Source of the DNA: Lachnospiraceae bacterium
GTDB lineage: Bacteria; Bacillota; Clostridia; Lachnospirales; Lachnospiraceae
Length of the DNA stretch: 64,000 nt
Assembly: GCA_910576125.1 (NCBI GenBank)
Contig: CAJTHM010000020.1
Span: 62,001 to 126,000, forward strand
Direction: 5' to 3'
A program made the translations under genes and the position numbers. This document shows, in pieces, positions 32,893 to 41,344 of the stretch. Below the pieces are notes generated by a model. The model saw nothing but the letters and a program-made list of their open reading frames with translations, did no database searches and was not told the origin of the DNA. How positions within the stretch are numbered: position 1 is the stretch's first letter; each line of letters opens with the position of its first letter.

Positions 32893-32930
32893 ATTATATC
32901 AAACATCTTACAAAAAATCATCCACTACTT
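32893..32930 (-). promoter_or_regulatory. promoter of the inserted NTPase gene
   Basis: On the minus strand an extended -10 (TGATATAAT, ending at 32893) is preceded by an AT-rich -35 area with only weak match to TTGACA. It lies about 90 bases upstream of the ATG at 32801, directly after the stop of the upstream tail gene. Confidence 0.6.
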
Positions 32931-32934
32931 AACT

Positions 32935-33297
32935 CTAAAACTCCTTCAGCGTAAAACTCACCTTCCACAGCCCCTTATAGGACGTATCCTTCACAAGGCT
33001 TGCCTTATAGCCGCTTATGAACATCTCCGCCCGCTTCACCTCCAGCGTCCCCGTGTCGAAATAATCCACCGCCAGCTTCTCCTTCTGCTTGAGCCCCGTC
33101 AGCACCTTAAGCCACTTCGGGGAGACCGAGAACGCGGCGGGGATGGACACCACGCCCATCCTCACCACGTCCCTCTGCGTGGTCCCGGCCTCCGTCTCGC
33201 CCCCGGAATCCGCCTCCACGTCCCTCATCTGCACCTCATAGGAATCCGGCAGGGGCAGCGGCACCCCGTCAAGCGTCAGATACTGTATATACGCCAT
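32935..33297 (-). CDS. phage tail protein, DUF6711-like
   Basis: A 120-aa protein starting MAYIQYLTLDGVPLPLPDSY at the ATG at 33297, after GGAAGGGAGGCGCAT. It is beta-rich and ends in FISGYKASLVKDTSYKGLWK, VSFTLKEF. This type is encoded directly after the tape-measure gene in Firmicutes siphophages and is probably a small distal-tail component. The next late gene on this strand after it is interrupted by the NTPase insert. Confidence 0.7.
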   Translation of the reverse strand: MAYIQYLTLDGVPLPLPDSYEVQMRDVEADSGGETEAGTTQRDVVRMGVVSIPAAFSVSPKWLKVLTGLKQKEKLAVDYFDTGTLEVKRAEMFISGYKASLVKDTSYKGLWKVSFTLKEF

Positions 33298-33343
33298 ATG
33301 CGCCTCCCTTCCGCCCCATCGGCACAAACACCAATGAATTCCA

Positions 33344-36280
33344 TCAGCGTCCCCCAGACCGTAAATTTTGCCTCGCCTGGGCGTCCACCACCACCTCATC
33401 CAGCAGCGTCCCGCCCACATACACGGGGATGCAGATGGTCCCGCCGCCTGCCATCCCCTGCAGGCCGGAAAGCATCTCCTTCAGGCCGCCCAGCAGCTCC
33501 CTCACCGAAGAATCCCCGGAAGCACTGCCGCCGCCCTGCGCCCCCTGGACAGCCGCCTGGGGCTGCAGCATCAGGTCAGACGCCACATCAGCCACGGCCC
33601 TCTTCACCATGCCCCGGCCCTTCTCAATGCCCTCCGCAAGCCCGGCCATGAAGTCCGGCATCCAGCTCTCATAATCCGTCAGAGGCCCCTCATCTGGCAC
33701 GGAGAAATGCAGGAAGGACCGTATCTTGTCCGCCACATCCGACACGGCGCTGATCACATTCCCGATAGCGCCCCGGATGCCATCCGCAATCCCGTTGATG
33801 AAATCCTTCCCCCACTGCAGCGCCTTCCCCGGCAGCGAAGTGATGAAACTGATGGCCGACTGGAACCCGGACTGCACCACGCTCCCCAGGGAAGACAGCG
33901 CAGACCCGATCCCGGACACCATGGCCTTGAACGCATTTACCGCCGCCTGTTTCAGGCTGGACGCAATGGACACCACCAGGTTCTTCAGCCCGTTCCAGGC
34001 GACCGAAGCCGTATTTTTGACCGCCGCCCAGATATTGGCGACGGTATTTTTCAGCCCGGTAAACAGGATGACGACATGGTTCACCAGCCCCTGGGCCAGC
34101 GACCCAACCACCTGTTTGATGCCGTTCCAGATATTTGACGCCGCATTCTGGATATTCGTCCAGATATTCAGCGCATCCTCTTTCAGCTTTGTGAAATTCC
34201 CCGTCACCAAGTCGATCAGCAGGAGCACCGGCCCCAGCACCACGTTCTTGATCAGCTCCCACGCCCCGGAAGCCGCCGTCTGAATCCCCTGCCAGATGCC
34301 CTGCAAAGTGGTGGAAAGGTTCTCCCACAGGGAACGTATCATATCCACAATCCCGGAAAGCACCGGGTTCTCCATCATCCCCGTCCAGACATTGCTGAAA
34401 AAGTCACCCACGGACTGCCACAGCCCGCTCCACCACTCCGGGATCCCCTCGAAAAACGAAACCAGGGACTCCCATGCCGCCGGTATGGTTTCTGTAAAGA
34501 AAGAACAGATGACCTGCCACGCCGAAACGAAAAACTCCTTGATCTGCGTCCAGATGGCATTGACCGCATCCCGGAACCACTCGCACTTGTTCCACAGCAC
34601 CACCAAAATGGCGACAACAGCCGCAATCGCCAGCGGCACCCACCCGATAGCCGCCACCACCGCAGAGATCGCCGGGATCACCGTCCCGGACACAAAAGCG
34701 ACCACGCCGGAAATGGCCCCCGCAATCTGCGGCACCACCGTCATGATCGTTCCAATGGCCCCTACCACCTTCCCGACCACGACCAGCACCGGCCCCAGCG
34801 CGGCCGCCACTAGCGCCACCGTGACAATGATCTTCTTCGTCCCCTCGTCCAGGCTGTTCAGCCAGTCCACCAGCCCCTGGATCCATCCCACGATCTGCCG
34901 GATATACGGCATCAGTATCTCCCCGATGGAGATAGCCAGCTCCTCCAGCTGGCTCTTTAAGATGGTGAGCTGCCCCGCAAGGTTATCCTGCATGGTGGCC
35001 GCCATCTTCTCCGCCGTGCCGTCACAGTTATTGATGGCGCTGTTCAGCTTCTCAATGTCCCCAGGCGCGGCGTTCATCACCGCCAGGAACCCGCTCATGG
35101 CGTTCTTCCCCACCAGCGCCTCCGCGTTGGCCGCCTTCTCCGACTCGGACATCTGCACAAATGCCGCCCGGCAGTCCGCGAGGATGTCCCCCAAGCTCCT
35201 CATGCTCCCGTCCGTGTTGGTGGTCTGCACCGTCAGCTCCCCGAAGGCGGCCCCGGTAAACTTCACCTCCCCGGTCAGGTTCGTCATCATGGAGCGCATG
35301 GCCGTCCCCGCCTGGGAAGACTTGATCCCCGCGTTCGCCATCAGCCCGATGGCCTCCGCCGTATCCTCCGCCGTGAACCCCAGCGCCCCGGCCACCGGCG
35401 CACAATACTTGAACGTCTCCCCCATCATGGCCACGTTCGTGTTCGCATTTGAGCTTGCCGCCGCCAGGATATCCGCGAAATGCCCCGAATCCTCCGCCGA
35501 CAGCCCCAGAGCCGTCAAAGCGTCCGTCACGATGTCGGAAGTAGTCGCCAGGTCCTCCCCGGAAGCCGCCGCCAGGTTCATGATCCCCTCGATGCCGGAA
35601 AGCATATCCCCGGTCTTCCACCCGGCCATGGCCATGTAGTTCATGGCCTCCGCCGCCTCGGAAGCGGAAAACTTCGTCCTGCTCCCCATCTCCCGCGCCT
35701 TGTCCCGCAGCGCCTCCAGGTCCTTCCCCGTCGCCCCGGAAACCGCCGCCACCTGGCTCATGGCCGAGTCAAAGTCAGCCGCCACCTTCACCGCGGCCGT
35801 GCCCAGACCGCCCACGGCAGCCGTGACCGGCATCAGCTTCTTCCCCACTCCCTCGATGGCGGAACCCACACCCTGCAGCTTCTCCCCGGCGGCCCCGATC
35901 TTCTGCAAGGCCACGGCAGACCTGCCCGCCTGCTGCTCCAAATCCCGCAGGCTGTTCTCCGTCTCGATGATCTCCCTCTGCAATGCGTCATACTGCCCCT
36001 GGGAGATCTCGCCCCTCGCCAGCGCCTCATTCGCCTGCTCCGCCGCCGTCTTCAGCGTCTCCAGCTTCTCCTTCGTCTCACGGACCGCATCCCCCAGGAG
36101 CCGGTGCTTCTGCGCCATCAGCTCCGTGTTGCCGGGGTCCAGCTTCAGCAGCTTCTCCACATCCCTAAGCTGTGACTGCGTGTTCCGGATCTCCGTGTTC
36201 ACGCCCTTAAGCGCCGTCTGCAGCTTCGTGGTATCGCCGCCGATCTCCACGGTGATGCCCTTGATCCTGTTTGCCGCCAC
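33344..36280 (-). CDS. phage tail tape measure protein
   Basis: A 978-aa protein. The N-terminal coiled coil (GDTTKLQTALKGVNTEIRNT, QSQLRDVEKLLKLDPGNTEL) is followed by a TP901-type core (AMSQVAAVSGATGKDLEALR, KFSASEAAEAMNYMAMAGWK), hydrophobic stretches around residues 500-575 (VALVAAALGPVLVVVGKVVG), and a helical C-terminus with tryptophan-rich repeats (WNGLKNL, IWNGIKQV). Its length sets tail length. It follows the tail assembly chaperone genes in the standard siphovirus order. Confidence 0.93.
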   Translation of the reverse strand: MAANRIKGITVEIGGDTTKLQTALKGVNTEIRNTQSQLRDVEKLLKLDPGNTELMAQKHRLLGDAVRETKEKLETLKTAAEQANEALARGEISQGQYDALQREIIETENSLRDLEQQAGRSAVALQKIGAAGEKLQGVGSAIEGVGKKLMPVTAAVGGLGTAAVKVAADFDSAMSQVAAVSGATGKDLEALRDKAREMGSRTKFSASEAAEAMNYMAMAGWKTGDMLSGIEGIMNLAAASGEDLATTSDIVTDALTALGLSAEDSGHFADILAAASSNANTNVAMMGETFKYCAPVAGALGFTAEDTAEAIGLMANAGIKSSQAGTAMRSMMTNLTGEVKFTGAAFGELTVQTTNTDGSMRSLGDILADCRAAFVQMSESEKAANAEALVGKNAMSGFLAVMNAAPGDIEKLNSAINNCDGTAEKMAATMQDNLAGQLTILKSQLEELAISIGEILMPYIRQIVGWIQGLVDWLNSLDEGTKKIIVTVALVAAALGPVLVVVGKVVGAIGTIMTVVPQIAGAISGVVAFVSGTVIPAISAVVAAIGWVPLAIAAVVAILVVLWNKCEWFRDAVNAIWTQIKEFFVSAWQVICSFFTETIPAAWESLVSFFEGIPEWWSGLWQSVGDFFSNVWTGMMENPVLSGIVDMIRSLWENLSTTLQGIWQGIQTAASGAWELIKNVVLGPVLLLIDLVTGNFTKLKEDALNIWTNIQNAASNIWNGIKQVVGSLAQGLVNHVVILFTGLKNTVANIWAAVKNTASVAWNGLKNLVVSIASSLKQAAVNAFKAMVSGIGSALSSLGSVVQSGFQSAISFITSLPGKALQWGKDFINGIADGIRGAIGNVISAVSDVADKIRSFLHFSVPDEGPLTDYESWMPDFMAGLAEGIEKGRGMVKRAVADVASDLMLQPQAAVQGAQGGGSASGDSSVRELLGGLKEMLSGLQGMAGGGTICIPVYVGGTLLDEVVVDAQARQNLRSGGR

Positions 36281-36335
36281 GCCAACACCCCCTCAACAAC
36301 ACAAAAAAAGCCCGGCTCCCCAGGCATCACTTACT

Positions 36336-36500
36336 CTAAAACGAATCAAAATCCTCCTGCCCCGCAAGGACGGCATAATCTGCCCCGTCATTGCTGCTCT
36401 CCGCATACATGTCATTCACCATCCCGATGGTCAGTAAGTCTAAATCCCGGATGGAAATGCCCAGCTGCACGCACCGCAGCAGGAACAGCGGCGTGGTCAT
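36336..36500 (-). CDS. tail assembly chaperone, second reading frame (likely frameshift extension)
   Basis: Reads MTTPLFLLRCVQLGISIRDL, then DLLTIGMVNDMYAESSNDGA, 54 aa from the ATG at 36500, with no good ribosome site. The same frame is open back through a run of seven A (minus strand, 36528-36522) inside the end of the upstream chaperone gene. It is in the +1 (equivalently -2) frame relative to that gene. Siphophages commonly make a fused chaperone here by frameshifting. The fusion is predicted, not shown. Confidence 0.6.
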   Translation of the reverse strand: MTTPLFLLRCVQLGISIRDLDLLTIGMVNDMYAESSNDGADYAVLAGQEDFDSF

Positions 36501-36507
36501 CGGGCGG

Positions 36508-36873
36508 TCAGTTGCGCGAAGTTTTTTTAGCCTCCACATCCGTCTTCACGTTCAGCCCCCACAGCTCGATCAGCTGGGGCAGCACCTGGTAAATGGAGAA
36601 CGTCCCGAAGCCGTCCAGCCACTCCTCCGGCGTGTCCGGGATGGAAGGGTCGGCGTGCTTCGCCATGATGAAGGCAATATTCTCAAACAGCTCCAGCGAA
36701 AACAAATCCAGGTTGGAATTCTCCTCGTCACTGCCCCCGATGCTCTTCTCCAGCGCGCTCAGGTCCTTATAGATATCCCGGTGGAACCTGATCCGGTAAA
36801 TGCGCGGCACCGCCGCCGATGCCCGGAAAGGCACCTCCTTCCCGTCAATCGTGATCTTCGTCGTCATGCTCAT
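36508..36873 (-). CDS. tail assembly chaperone
   Basis: A 121-aa protein (MSMTTKITIDGKEVPFRASA; AVPRIYRIRFHRDIYKDLSA; FENIAFIMAKHADPSIPDTP) located between the major tail protein and the tape measure, the position of gpG-type chaperones. It ends KKTSRN shortly after an A7 run, where a shift would continue into the frame at 36336-36500. Its start overlaps the end of the major tail gene by 4 bases. It should coat the tape measure during tail assembly. Confidence 0.8.
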   Translation of the reverse strand: MSMTTKITIDGKEVPFRASAAVPRIYRIRFHRDIYKDLSALEKSIGGSDEENSNLDLFSLELFENIAFIMAKHADPSIPDTPEEWLDGFGTFSIYQVLPQLIELWGLNVKTDVEAKKTSRN

Positions 36874-37520
36874 ACGTCACCCTCCCCTCCGGCATCCACG
36901 CCCTCATCACTTCCTCCGCCGCCCGGAACATCCCCGCCGGCCTCATCCTCCGCCATGACAGGCATATACACCGCCTTATACCAGTCCTTATAGACCGTCT
37001 CATCCGTGGAGTCCCCGGTCTTCGCCTTCACCATCCCGTCCGCCAGCGGCGTGGCCTTCACCGTCAGCGTCTCCGTCTGCACCTGCCGGCTCTCCTCATT
37101 GGTCTTCCCCTCAATGCCCGGCCTGGACGCCGAACAGTTGTAGAGCACATGCCGGATATGCCTCTGGTCCCCGTCAAACTCAAACAGCAGCGCGAACGCC
37201 GCCAGCTCCGCCGAAGCGTTCTCCACCAGCACGCCTTTACTGTCCAGCTCCTCCCGCAAAGCATCCTTCCGGAAGGACTCCGGGATCATGGCAAGCTCCA
37301 GGTCCCCGTCATAGCCCATATTGTTGTTGATGACATAATAGGCCGTCCCGTCTGCATAGAAATTCTCCGGCTCCCCATTGGCATCCAGAGAGATGGATAC
37401 CGACCCCGGCATCGGCACCGGCGTCCCATAGGAAACTGTCCCCTCCTCCGACACCGTGAGCATCGCATAATGCGTGTTCTTAAGGTTGTACTTCACCTTG
37501 TTCTTCTTGTTATTCGCCAT
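36870..37520 (-). CDS. major tail protein (phi13 type)
   Basis: A 216-aa protein (KYNLKNTHYAMLTVSEEGTV, SYGTPVPMPGSVSISLDANG, FYADGTAYYVINNNMGYDGD, then LELAMIPESFRKDAL). The family is the phi13-like tail tube protein of Firmicutes siphophages. The last 25 residues are Gly/Glu/Asp-rich and probably disordered. It lies between the tail terminator-like gene and the chaperone. It polymerizes into the tail tube. Confidence 0.92.
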   Translation of the reverse strand: MANNKKNKVKYNLKNTHYAMLTVSEEGTVSYGTPVPMPGSVSISLDANGEPENFYADGTAYYVINNNMGYDGDLELAMIPESFRKDALREELDSKGVLVENASAELAAFALLFEFDGDQRHIRHVLYNCSASRPGIEGKTNEESRQVQTETLTVKATPLADGMVKAKTGDSTDETVYKDWYKAVYMPVMAEDEAGGDVPGGGGSDEGVDAGGEGDV

Positions 37521-37523
37521 CCG

Positions 37524-37841
37524 TCACGCCTCCCATCCAAAAACATACAGCACCTCATAAAGCCTCTCACTGCCGATCCACGTCTCCGACTTATTGTAAA
37601 AGACCCCATGGGCATCCAACACATCCTCCACCCGTTCCTCCAGCTCCGGATCCTTTTTATCCGTATAGACCTCCAGGTGGACATTCACGCCCTTGTGGTA
37701 CACCTTCCCGTCTGCCGCGAAATTATCGCTCCCCGGCAGCAGGTAACAGGCAAAAGGCGGCTCCGGCGACTCCCCTTCCGCGAAATGGTCATACGCAAAA
37801 GGCAGCCCCGTCTCCCCCATCATCCTCACCAGCTCTTCCAC
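37524..37841 (-). CDS. tail terminator-like/neck protein
   Basis: A 105-aa protein (MEELVRMMGETGLPFAYDHF, PPFACYLLPGSDNFAADGKV, VNVHLEVYTDKKDPELEERV). The order head-tail adaptor, gp10-like, this gene, major tail protein matches the tail-completion protein of HK97-like phages. It lies 3 bases upstream of the major tail protein gene. The assignment rests on length, pattern and position. The 137 bases between it and the gp10-like gene hold nothing I can identify. Confidence 0.75.
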   Translation of the reverse strand: MEELVRMMGETGLPFAYDHFAEGESPEPPFACYLLPGSDNFAADGKVYHKGVNVHLEVYTDKKDPELEERVEDVLDAHGVFYNKSETWIGSERLYEVLYVFGWEA

Positions 37842-37978
37842 AGCCTCACCTCCTCAAATCTTCAAGCCATCAAATTCTTCTCAATCCCCTGCTCTGGCAT
37901 CCGCCACACGTCCCAGCCCGTCTGCCCTTCAACCTCTTTCCAGCCTCATGCCCGGCATCCGCCGCACACCCCAGCCTG

Positions 37979-38359
37979 TCAGCCCCGCAGAGCCTTTTCA
38001 ATCTCCCTCTCCAGCGTCCGCTTCGCCCTTTCCTCCGTGGGGGCGATATGCGCCTTTCCCGGGACACGCCCGCCGCCCCGCTTCGCATGGCCGAACTCCA
38101 GCAGATGCGAAAGCTGGTACCGGTTCCTGGAATGCACCACCAGCTCAATGGAATTCGACGTCTCCCTCACGTTCTTCACCGCCCAGCTCTTCGCATAAGC
38201 CCCCGTGTCCTTCGGCGCGCCCGCCTGGATGTCCTTCTTCACGGAACTCCCCGCCTTCTTCACCGCCGCCTTCAGCTCATCCGCCGCAAGGTCCGCATAC
38301 TCCGCCAGCCCCTCCATCACCGCGGCCGCAAGCTGGTCAACCCGCACCCTATCCGGCAT
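37979..38359 (-). CDS. HK97 gp10-family phage protein
   Basis: A 126-aa basic protein (VDQLAAAVMEGLAEYADLAA; IQAGAPKDTGAYAKSWAVKN; HSRNRYQLSHLLEFGHAKRG). The PKDTGAYAKSW and LLEFGHAKRGGGRVPG motifs mark HK97 gp10 family members, which act in head-tail joining. It is one base from the adaptor gene upstream. Confidence 0.9.
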   Translation of the reverse strand: MPDRVRVDQLAAAVMEGLAEYADLAADELKAAVKKAGSSVKKDIQAGAPKDTGAYAKSWAVKNVRETSNSIELVVHSRNRYQLSHLLEFGHAKRGGGRVPGKAHIAPTEERAKRTLEREIEKALRG

Positions 38360-38360
38360 C

Positions 38361-38702
38361 TCACCGCCTCACTTTCCTGCAGGTAAACTTCAAACACCTC
38401 TTCTTAAAATTCATATGGTCCACATTTACAATGTCATAAACCTCCCCGCGGAACAGGACACGGCATCCGGTGGACATGATGTCCACCGCTTTCCTGCAGT
38501 ACCGCACAGTCACCGTCATGGACACATCCTCCACGGTCATCCCAGCCTCCTGCCTTTCCCCCGAAGACGCCAGCCCCTCCCCGCCGACCGTGGCGAAACA
38601 GGTATAATAATCCGTCCAGACATTCCCATGGTTCCCCACGCCGTCCACCACGGCCTCATTCCTCTGGAACGTCACCCTCTCATTCAGCAGAGCCACATCC
38701 AT
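38361..38702 (-). CDS. phage head closure/head-tail adaptor protein
   Basis: A 113-aa protein (ALLNERVTFQRNEAVVDGVG, NHGNVWTDYYTCFATVGGEG, SMTVTVRYCRKAVDIMSTGC). The RVTFQR...W.DYYT pattern fits SPP1 gp16-like head closure proteins. It shares the A of its start with the stop of the connector gene upstream. It seals the connector after packaging. Confidence 0.85.
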   Translation of the reverse strand: MDVALLNERVTFQRNEAVVDGVGNHGNVWTDYYTCFATVGGEGLASSGERQEAGMTVEDVSMTVTVRYCRKAVDIMSTGCRVLFRGEVYDIVNVDHMNFKKRCLKFTCRKVRR

Positions 38703-38977
38703 CAGAAAGCCTCCTTCCTGCTGCCGGAGAGCAGCGCCCGCAGCGTCAGGGCAAGGGCATTGTGGTCCGCCTCCTCCCGGTGCTCATAAAGGTAAGCCGC
38801 CGCATACATCACGGAGACCTTCGCATTCCCCACCCCGGCAAACTCCCCCTCGTCATCCATCCGCGCCGCATCCATGCACATCTTCTCCGCCGCCCCGACC
38901 ATGCCCCCGATCAGCGCATCGTCCTCATCATAGTCCACGCGCAGGTAGTTCTTCATCTCCTCCAGCGTCACCACCAT
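38702..38977 (-). CDS. head-tail connector protein (gp6/gp15-like)
   Basis: A 91-aa helical protein (MVVTLEEMKNYLRVDYDEDD, ALIGGMVGAAEKMCMDAARM, VSVMYAAAYLYEHREEADHN). The LEEMKNYLRVDYDEDD start is diagnostic of the phage gp6-like connector family. It lies directly after the capsid gene and starts the connector module. It binds the portal ring on the finished head. Confidence 0.9.
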   Translation of the reverse strand: MVVTLEEMKNYLRVDYDEDDALIGGMVGAAEKMCMDAARMDDEGEFAGVGNAKVSVMYAAAYLYEHREEADHNALALTLRALLSGSRKEAF

Positions 38978-39044
38978 GCCCGCCGCCCCCTTCCCGAAAA
39001 TATCCGGCCCCGGCCGGCACCGCCGCCGGAGCCTTCCTACCTTT

Positions 39045-40259
39045 TTAACTCCCGGATGCCGCTTTCTGCACCAGCACCTTCACCGCCTCCGCCAGGACCA
39101 GCTTCCCGTCCACCCTCTGGCTCGCCAAGAAGCCCACCTGCCCGGATGCCGCATACAGCTCATTCAGCCGCTTGAAGCTCCGCCCCTGCCTGTCGGCGAT
39201 CCAGTAATAGGAGAAATCCCCAAAGGCCACCGTCTTCGCCCCCGCCGCCATCGCCGGCATATAGGCCGAAGTCCTCACCGGCCTGCCCAGGATCGTGTCC
39301 GGCGTCCCAGCCGTAAGCGAAGGCTGCCACAGGTACTGCCCATTGCTGTCCTTCAGCTTCCGCACGGCCTTCACCGTGGAATCGTTCAGCACCCACACCG
39401 ACTTCTTCCGGTACGGGGCCTTCAGCGCATAATACAGGTCCATCAGCTCATCCGCCGTCACCGCCGTCTGGGAAGCCGCCGTCACGCCCGTCTGCGCCCC
39501 TCCCGTGGCCGCCAGCACCCCCAGCGGCTTGCCCTTGCCGTCCCCCGTGAAGAACGCCTCCTCTTCCTTCGCCCCGATCCTCCGGGCGAACTCCCGGGAG
39601 ATATAGGACTGCAGGTCAAACACCGAATCATTCAGCAGCTCCTCCGACACCTTGATCATCGTCCCCAGCTTGTACGCCCCGATGGACACCTGCCCGAAGG
39701 AATCATCGCTCTCCGGGAACGCGCCCTCCTCATCGATCCAGGAAGCCGTCCCCTTCCCCGCCACCACCGGGATCTTCCGGTCGCCGCTGGAAGTCCTGAT
39801 CACCTTCGCCATCTGCCGGAACACGTTCTCCTCCTCCAGCGCCTCCACCAGAGTCCTCTCATACTCGTCCGGCACCAGGTAGCCGCCCTCCGAGTCCGTC
39901 CCCACCTGCAGCGCGTCCGTGATCGCCGGCATCGGCACCTTGGAGCGCATGGCGTTCCAGAAGGATGCCCTGTACTCATCCGACGCACGCCCGGACTTCT
40001 CCTCCCCTGGAGCCTTCCCGTTCGGCTTGCCCGTGATCGGCGTGCTGGTCGCCCTGGCCAGCTCCGCGTCGATCGCCGCCTGCCGCTCCAGCCGCTCTAT
40101 CTCCTTCCCCAGGTTCACCACGTCCGCCTCCATCCTCTCATAAGCAGCCGTGTCCTCCGCGGACAGCAGCCCGTCCGCGCCCCTCTTCGCATCCAGGAAC
40201 GCCTTTGCCGCGTCCCACGCCTTCGCCCTCTTCTCCCTCAGCTCCAAAATCTTTCCCAT
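39045..40259 (-). CDS. HK97-family major capsid protein
   Basis: A 404-aa protein with an N-terminal coiled-coil delta domain (about residues 1-95, ILELREKRAKAWDAAKAFLD) and a mature domain (GGYLVPDEYERTLVEALEEE, FALRIGAKEEEAFFTGDGKG-like strands in the middle, SYYWIADRQGRSFKRLNELY near the end). The delta domain is normally removed by the prohead protease, here the ClpP-like gene upstream. The usual order protease-capsid is split by a PAPS-reductase-like gene. Confidence 0.95.
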   Translation of the reverse strand: MGKILELREKRAKAWDAAKAFLDAKRGADGLLSAEDTAAYERMEADVVNLGKEIERLERQAAIDAELARATSTPITGKPNGKAPGEEKSGRASDEYRASFWNAMRSKVPMPAITDALQVGTDSEGGYLVPDEYERTLVEALEEENVFRQMAKVIRTSSGDRKIPVVAGKGTASWIDEEGAFPESDDSFGQVSIGAYKLGTMIKVSEELLNDSVFDLQSYISREFARRIGAKEEEAFFTGDGKGKPLGVLAATGGAQTGVTAASQTAVTADELMDLYYALKAPYRKKSVWVLNDSTVKAVRKLKDSNGQYLWQPSLTAGTPDTILGRPVRTSAYMPAMAAGAKTVAFGDFSYYWIADRQGRSFKRLNELYAASGQVGFLASQRVDGKLVLAEAVKVLVQKAASGS

Positions 40260-40277
40260 AGCTAAACCCTCTCTTTC

Positions 40278-41144
40278 TCAATCTGCGGCATCCGCATCCG
40301 GGACGCCCGTTTTTGCGCAAACTAAAGGAGCCGGTCCCCCAGCCCCTGCCTCCTTCTTCCTGCGGCGGCAGAACTTCCTTCCCTGCTCCTCCGCCTCAAA
40401 ACGCTCATCCAACAAGCCCACCGTCCAGCCCTTCCGGAACATCCCCAGCGGCGTCTCCCCGAACTGCGCCAAAGCCCTGGCATCCATTTCCAGCATCCTC
40501 CCCCACAACTCCGGATGATGCTTCCTCAACTTCCGCAGCTCGTCTATCCTCTGGAACGGGCAGCACCAGCAGGAGCACCGGTGGTAGATTTCATACAGCC
40601 CGCCCCAGTCGAACCCCTTCCCGTAGCAGTACCGCAGAGCCTCTTCCTCCGTCACCCGCCACTCCACAAGCGGGTAGCGCTCCCCCTTGCACCGCCCCAT
40701 CTCGTCATACGCGATGCCGATATAGGAAACGGCATTGTACTCCCCTTTCAGACGGTTGACCTCCTTCGTGATCAGATGCGTCTTCAACTGCCCCGTGCAC
40801 CACCTAACCCGGATCCCCGGCCACCCGTTCCCGCATAAAGGGACGCCGTCCCGGATGCGCCGCTCCACCGCGGACCTCTTCTGCTTCGGCTCCTCGAACA
40901 TGAGCCATTCAAAACCCTGTGGATGCCGCAGGGTACGGACATGCAGCCCCCGCTCCCGGAACAGGTACGCATCCACCTTTTCGATATGCCGGTACATCTC
41001 CGGGAACTCCATGCCCGTGTCCGCCCAGAACACGCCGTCAACCGGCATCCCCCTCTCTATCATCATAAGGAGCATCGCCGTGCTGTCCTTCCCTCCAGAC
41101 AATGACACCGCATGGTAGTCCCCTCTCCTCCCGGCCTTTCCCAC
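40278..41144 (-). CDS. PAPS reductase-family (adenine nucleotide alpha hydrolase-like) protein
   Basis: A 288-aa protein, probably from the GTG at 41144, which follows GGGGGAGGTGCAGGCG. The PP-loop HAVSLSGGKDSTAMLLMMIE is intact, and the family motif VFWADTGMEFPEMYRHIEKV follows. Cysteines CSCWCCPF near residue 220 could hold a cluster or do thiol chemistry. Phage members are not sulfate reducers in the usual sense; the fold is shared with DndC and tRNA thiolases. It lies between capsid and protease, an unusual place for a metabolic gene. DNA or RNA modification is a guess. Confidence 0.85.
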   Translation of the reverse strand: MGKAGRRGDYHAVSLSGGKDSTAMLLMMIERGMPVDGVFWADTGMEFPEMYRHIEKVDAYLFRERGLHVRTLRHPQGFEWLMFEEPKQKRSAVERRIRDGVPLCGNGWPGIRVRWCTGQLKTHLITKEVNRLKGEYNAVSYIGIAYDEMGRCKGERYPLVEWRVTEEEALRYCYGKGFDWGGLYEIYHRCSCWCCPFQRIDELRKLRKHHPELWGRMLEMDARALAQFGETPLGMFRKGWTVGLLDERFEAEEQGRKFCRRRKKEAGAGGPAPLVCAKTGVPDADAAD

Positions 41145-41344
41145 CGCCTGCACCTCCCCCTGAAACACAAAAAGAGCCGATTTCTCAGCCCCTTCCCCTT
41201 CTTCCTGAACCCGGCAGGCTCCCCCTGCCCTTCCCCTCTAAAATGTCCCCTGCACCGGCCAGCCGGCTCTTCTGTAATCCCCTATTCCCGAATAAGCCGG
41301 AACCAAAACCCTGCCAGAATGCACAGGATTCCACCGTCAAGCGC

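Noticed and set aside
34296-35639. A 447-codon Thr/Ser/Ala-rich plus-strand frame opposite the tape measure gene
   Set aside because: Low-complexity antisense frame; the tape measure protein on the other strand explains the region.
40278-41144. Assimilatory sulfate reduction gene (cysH)
   Set aside because: The PP-loop is right, but the context is purely phage structural and the C-terminal cysteine motif differs from the usual CysH pattern; no other sulfur genes are near.
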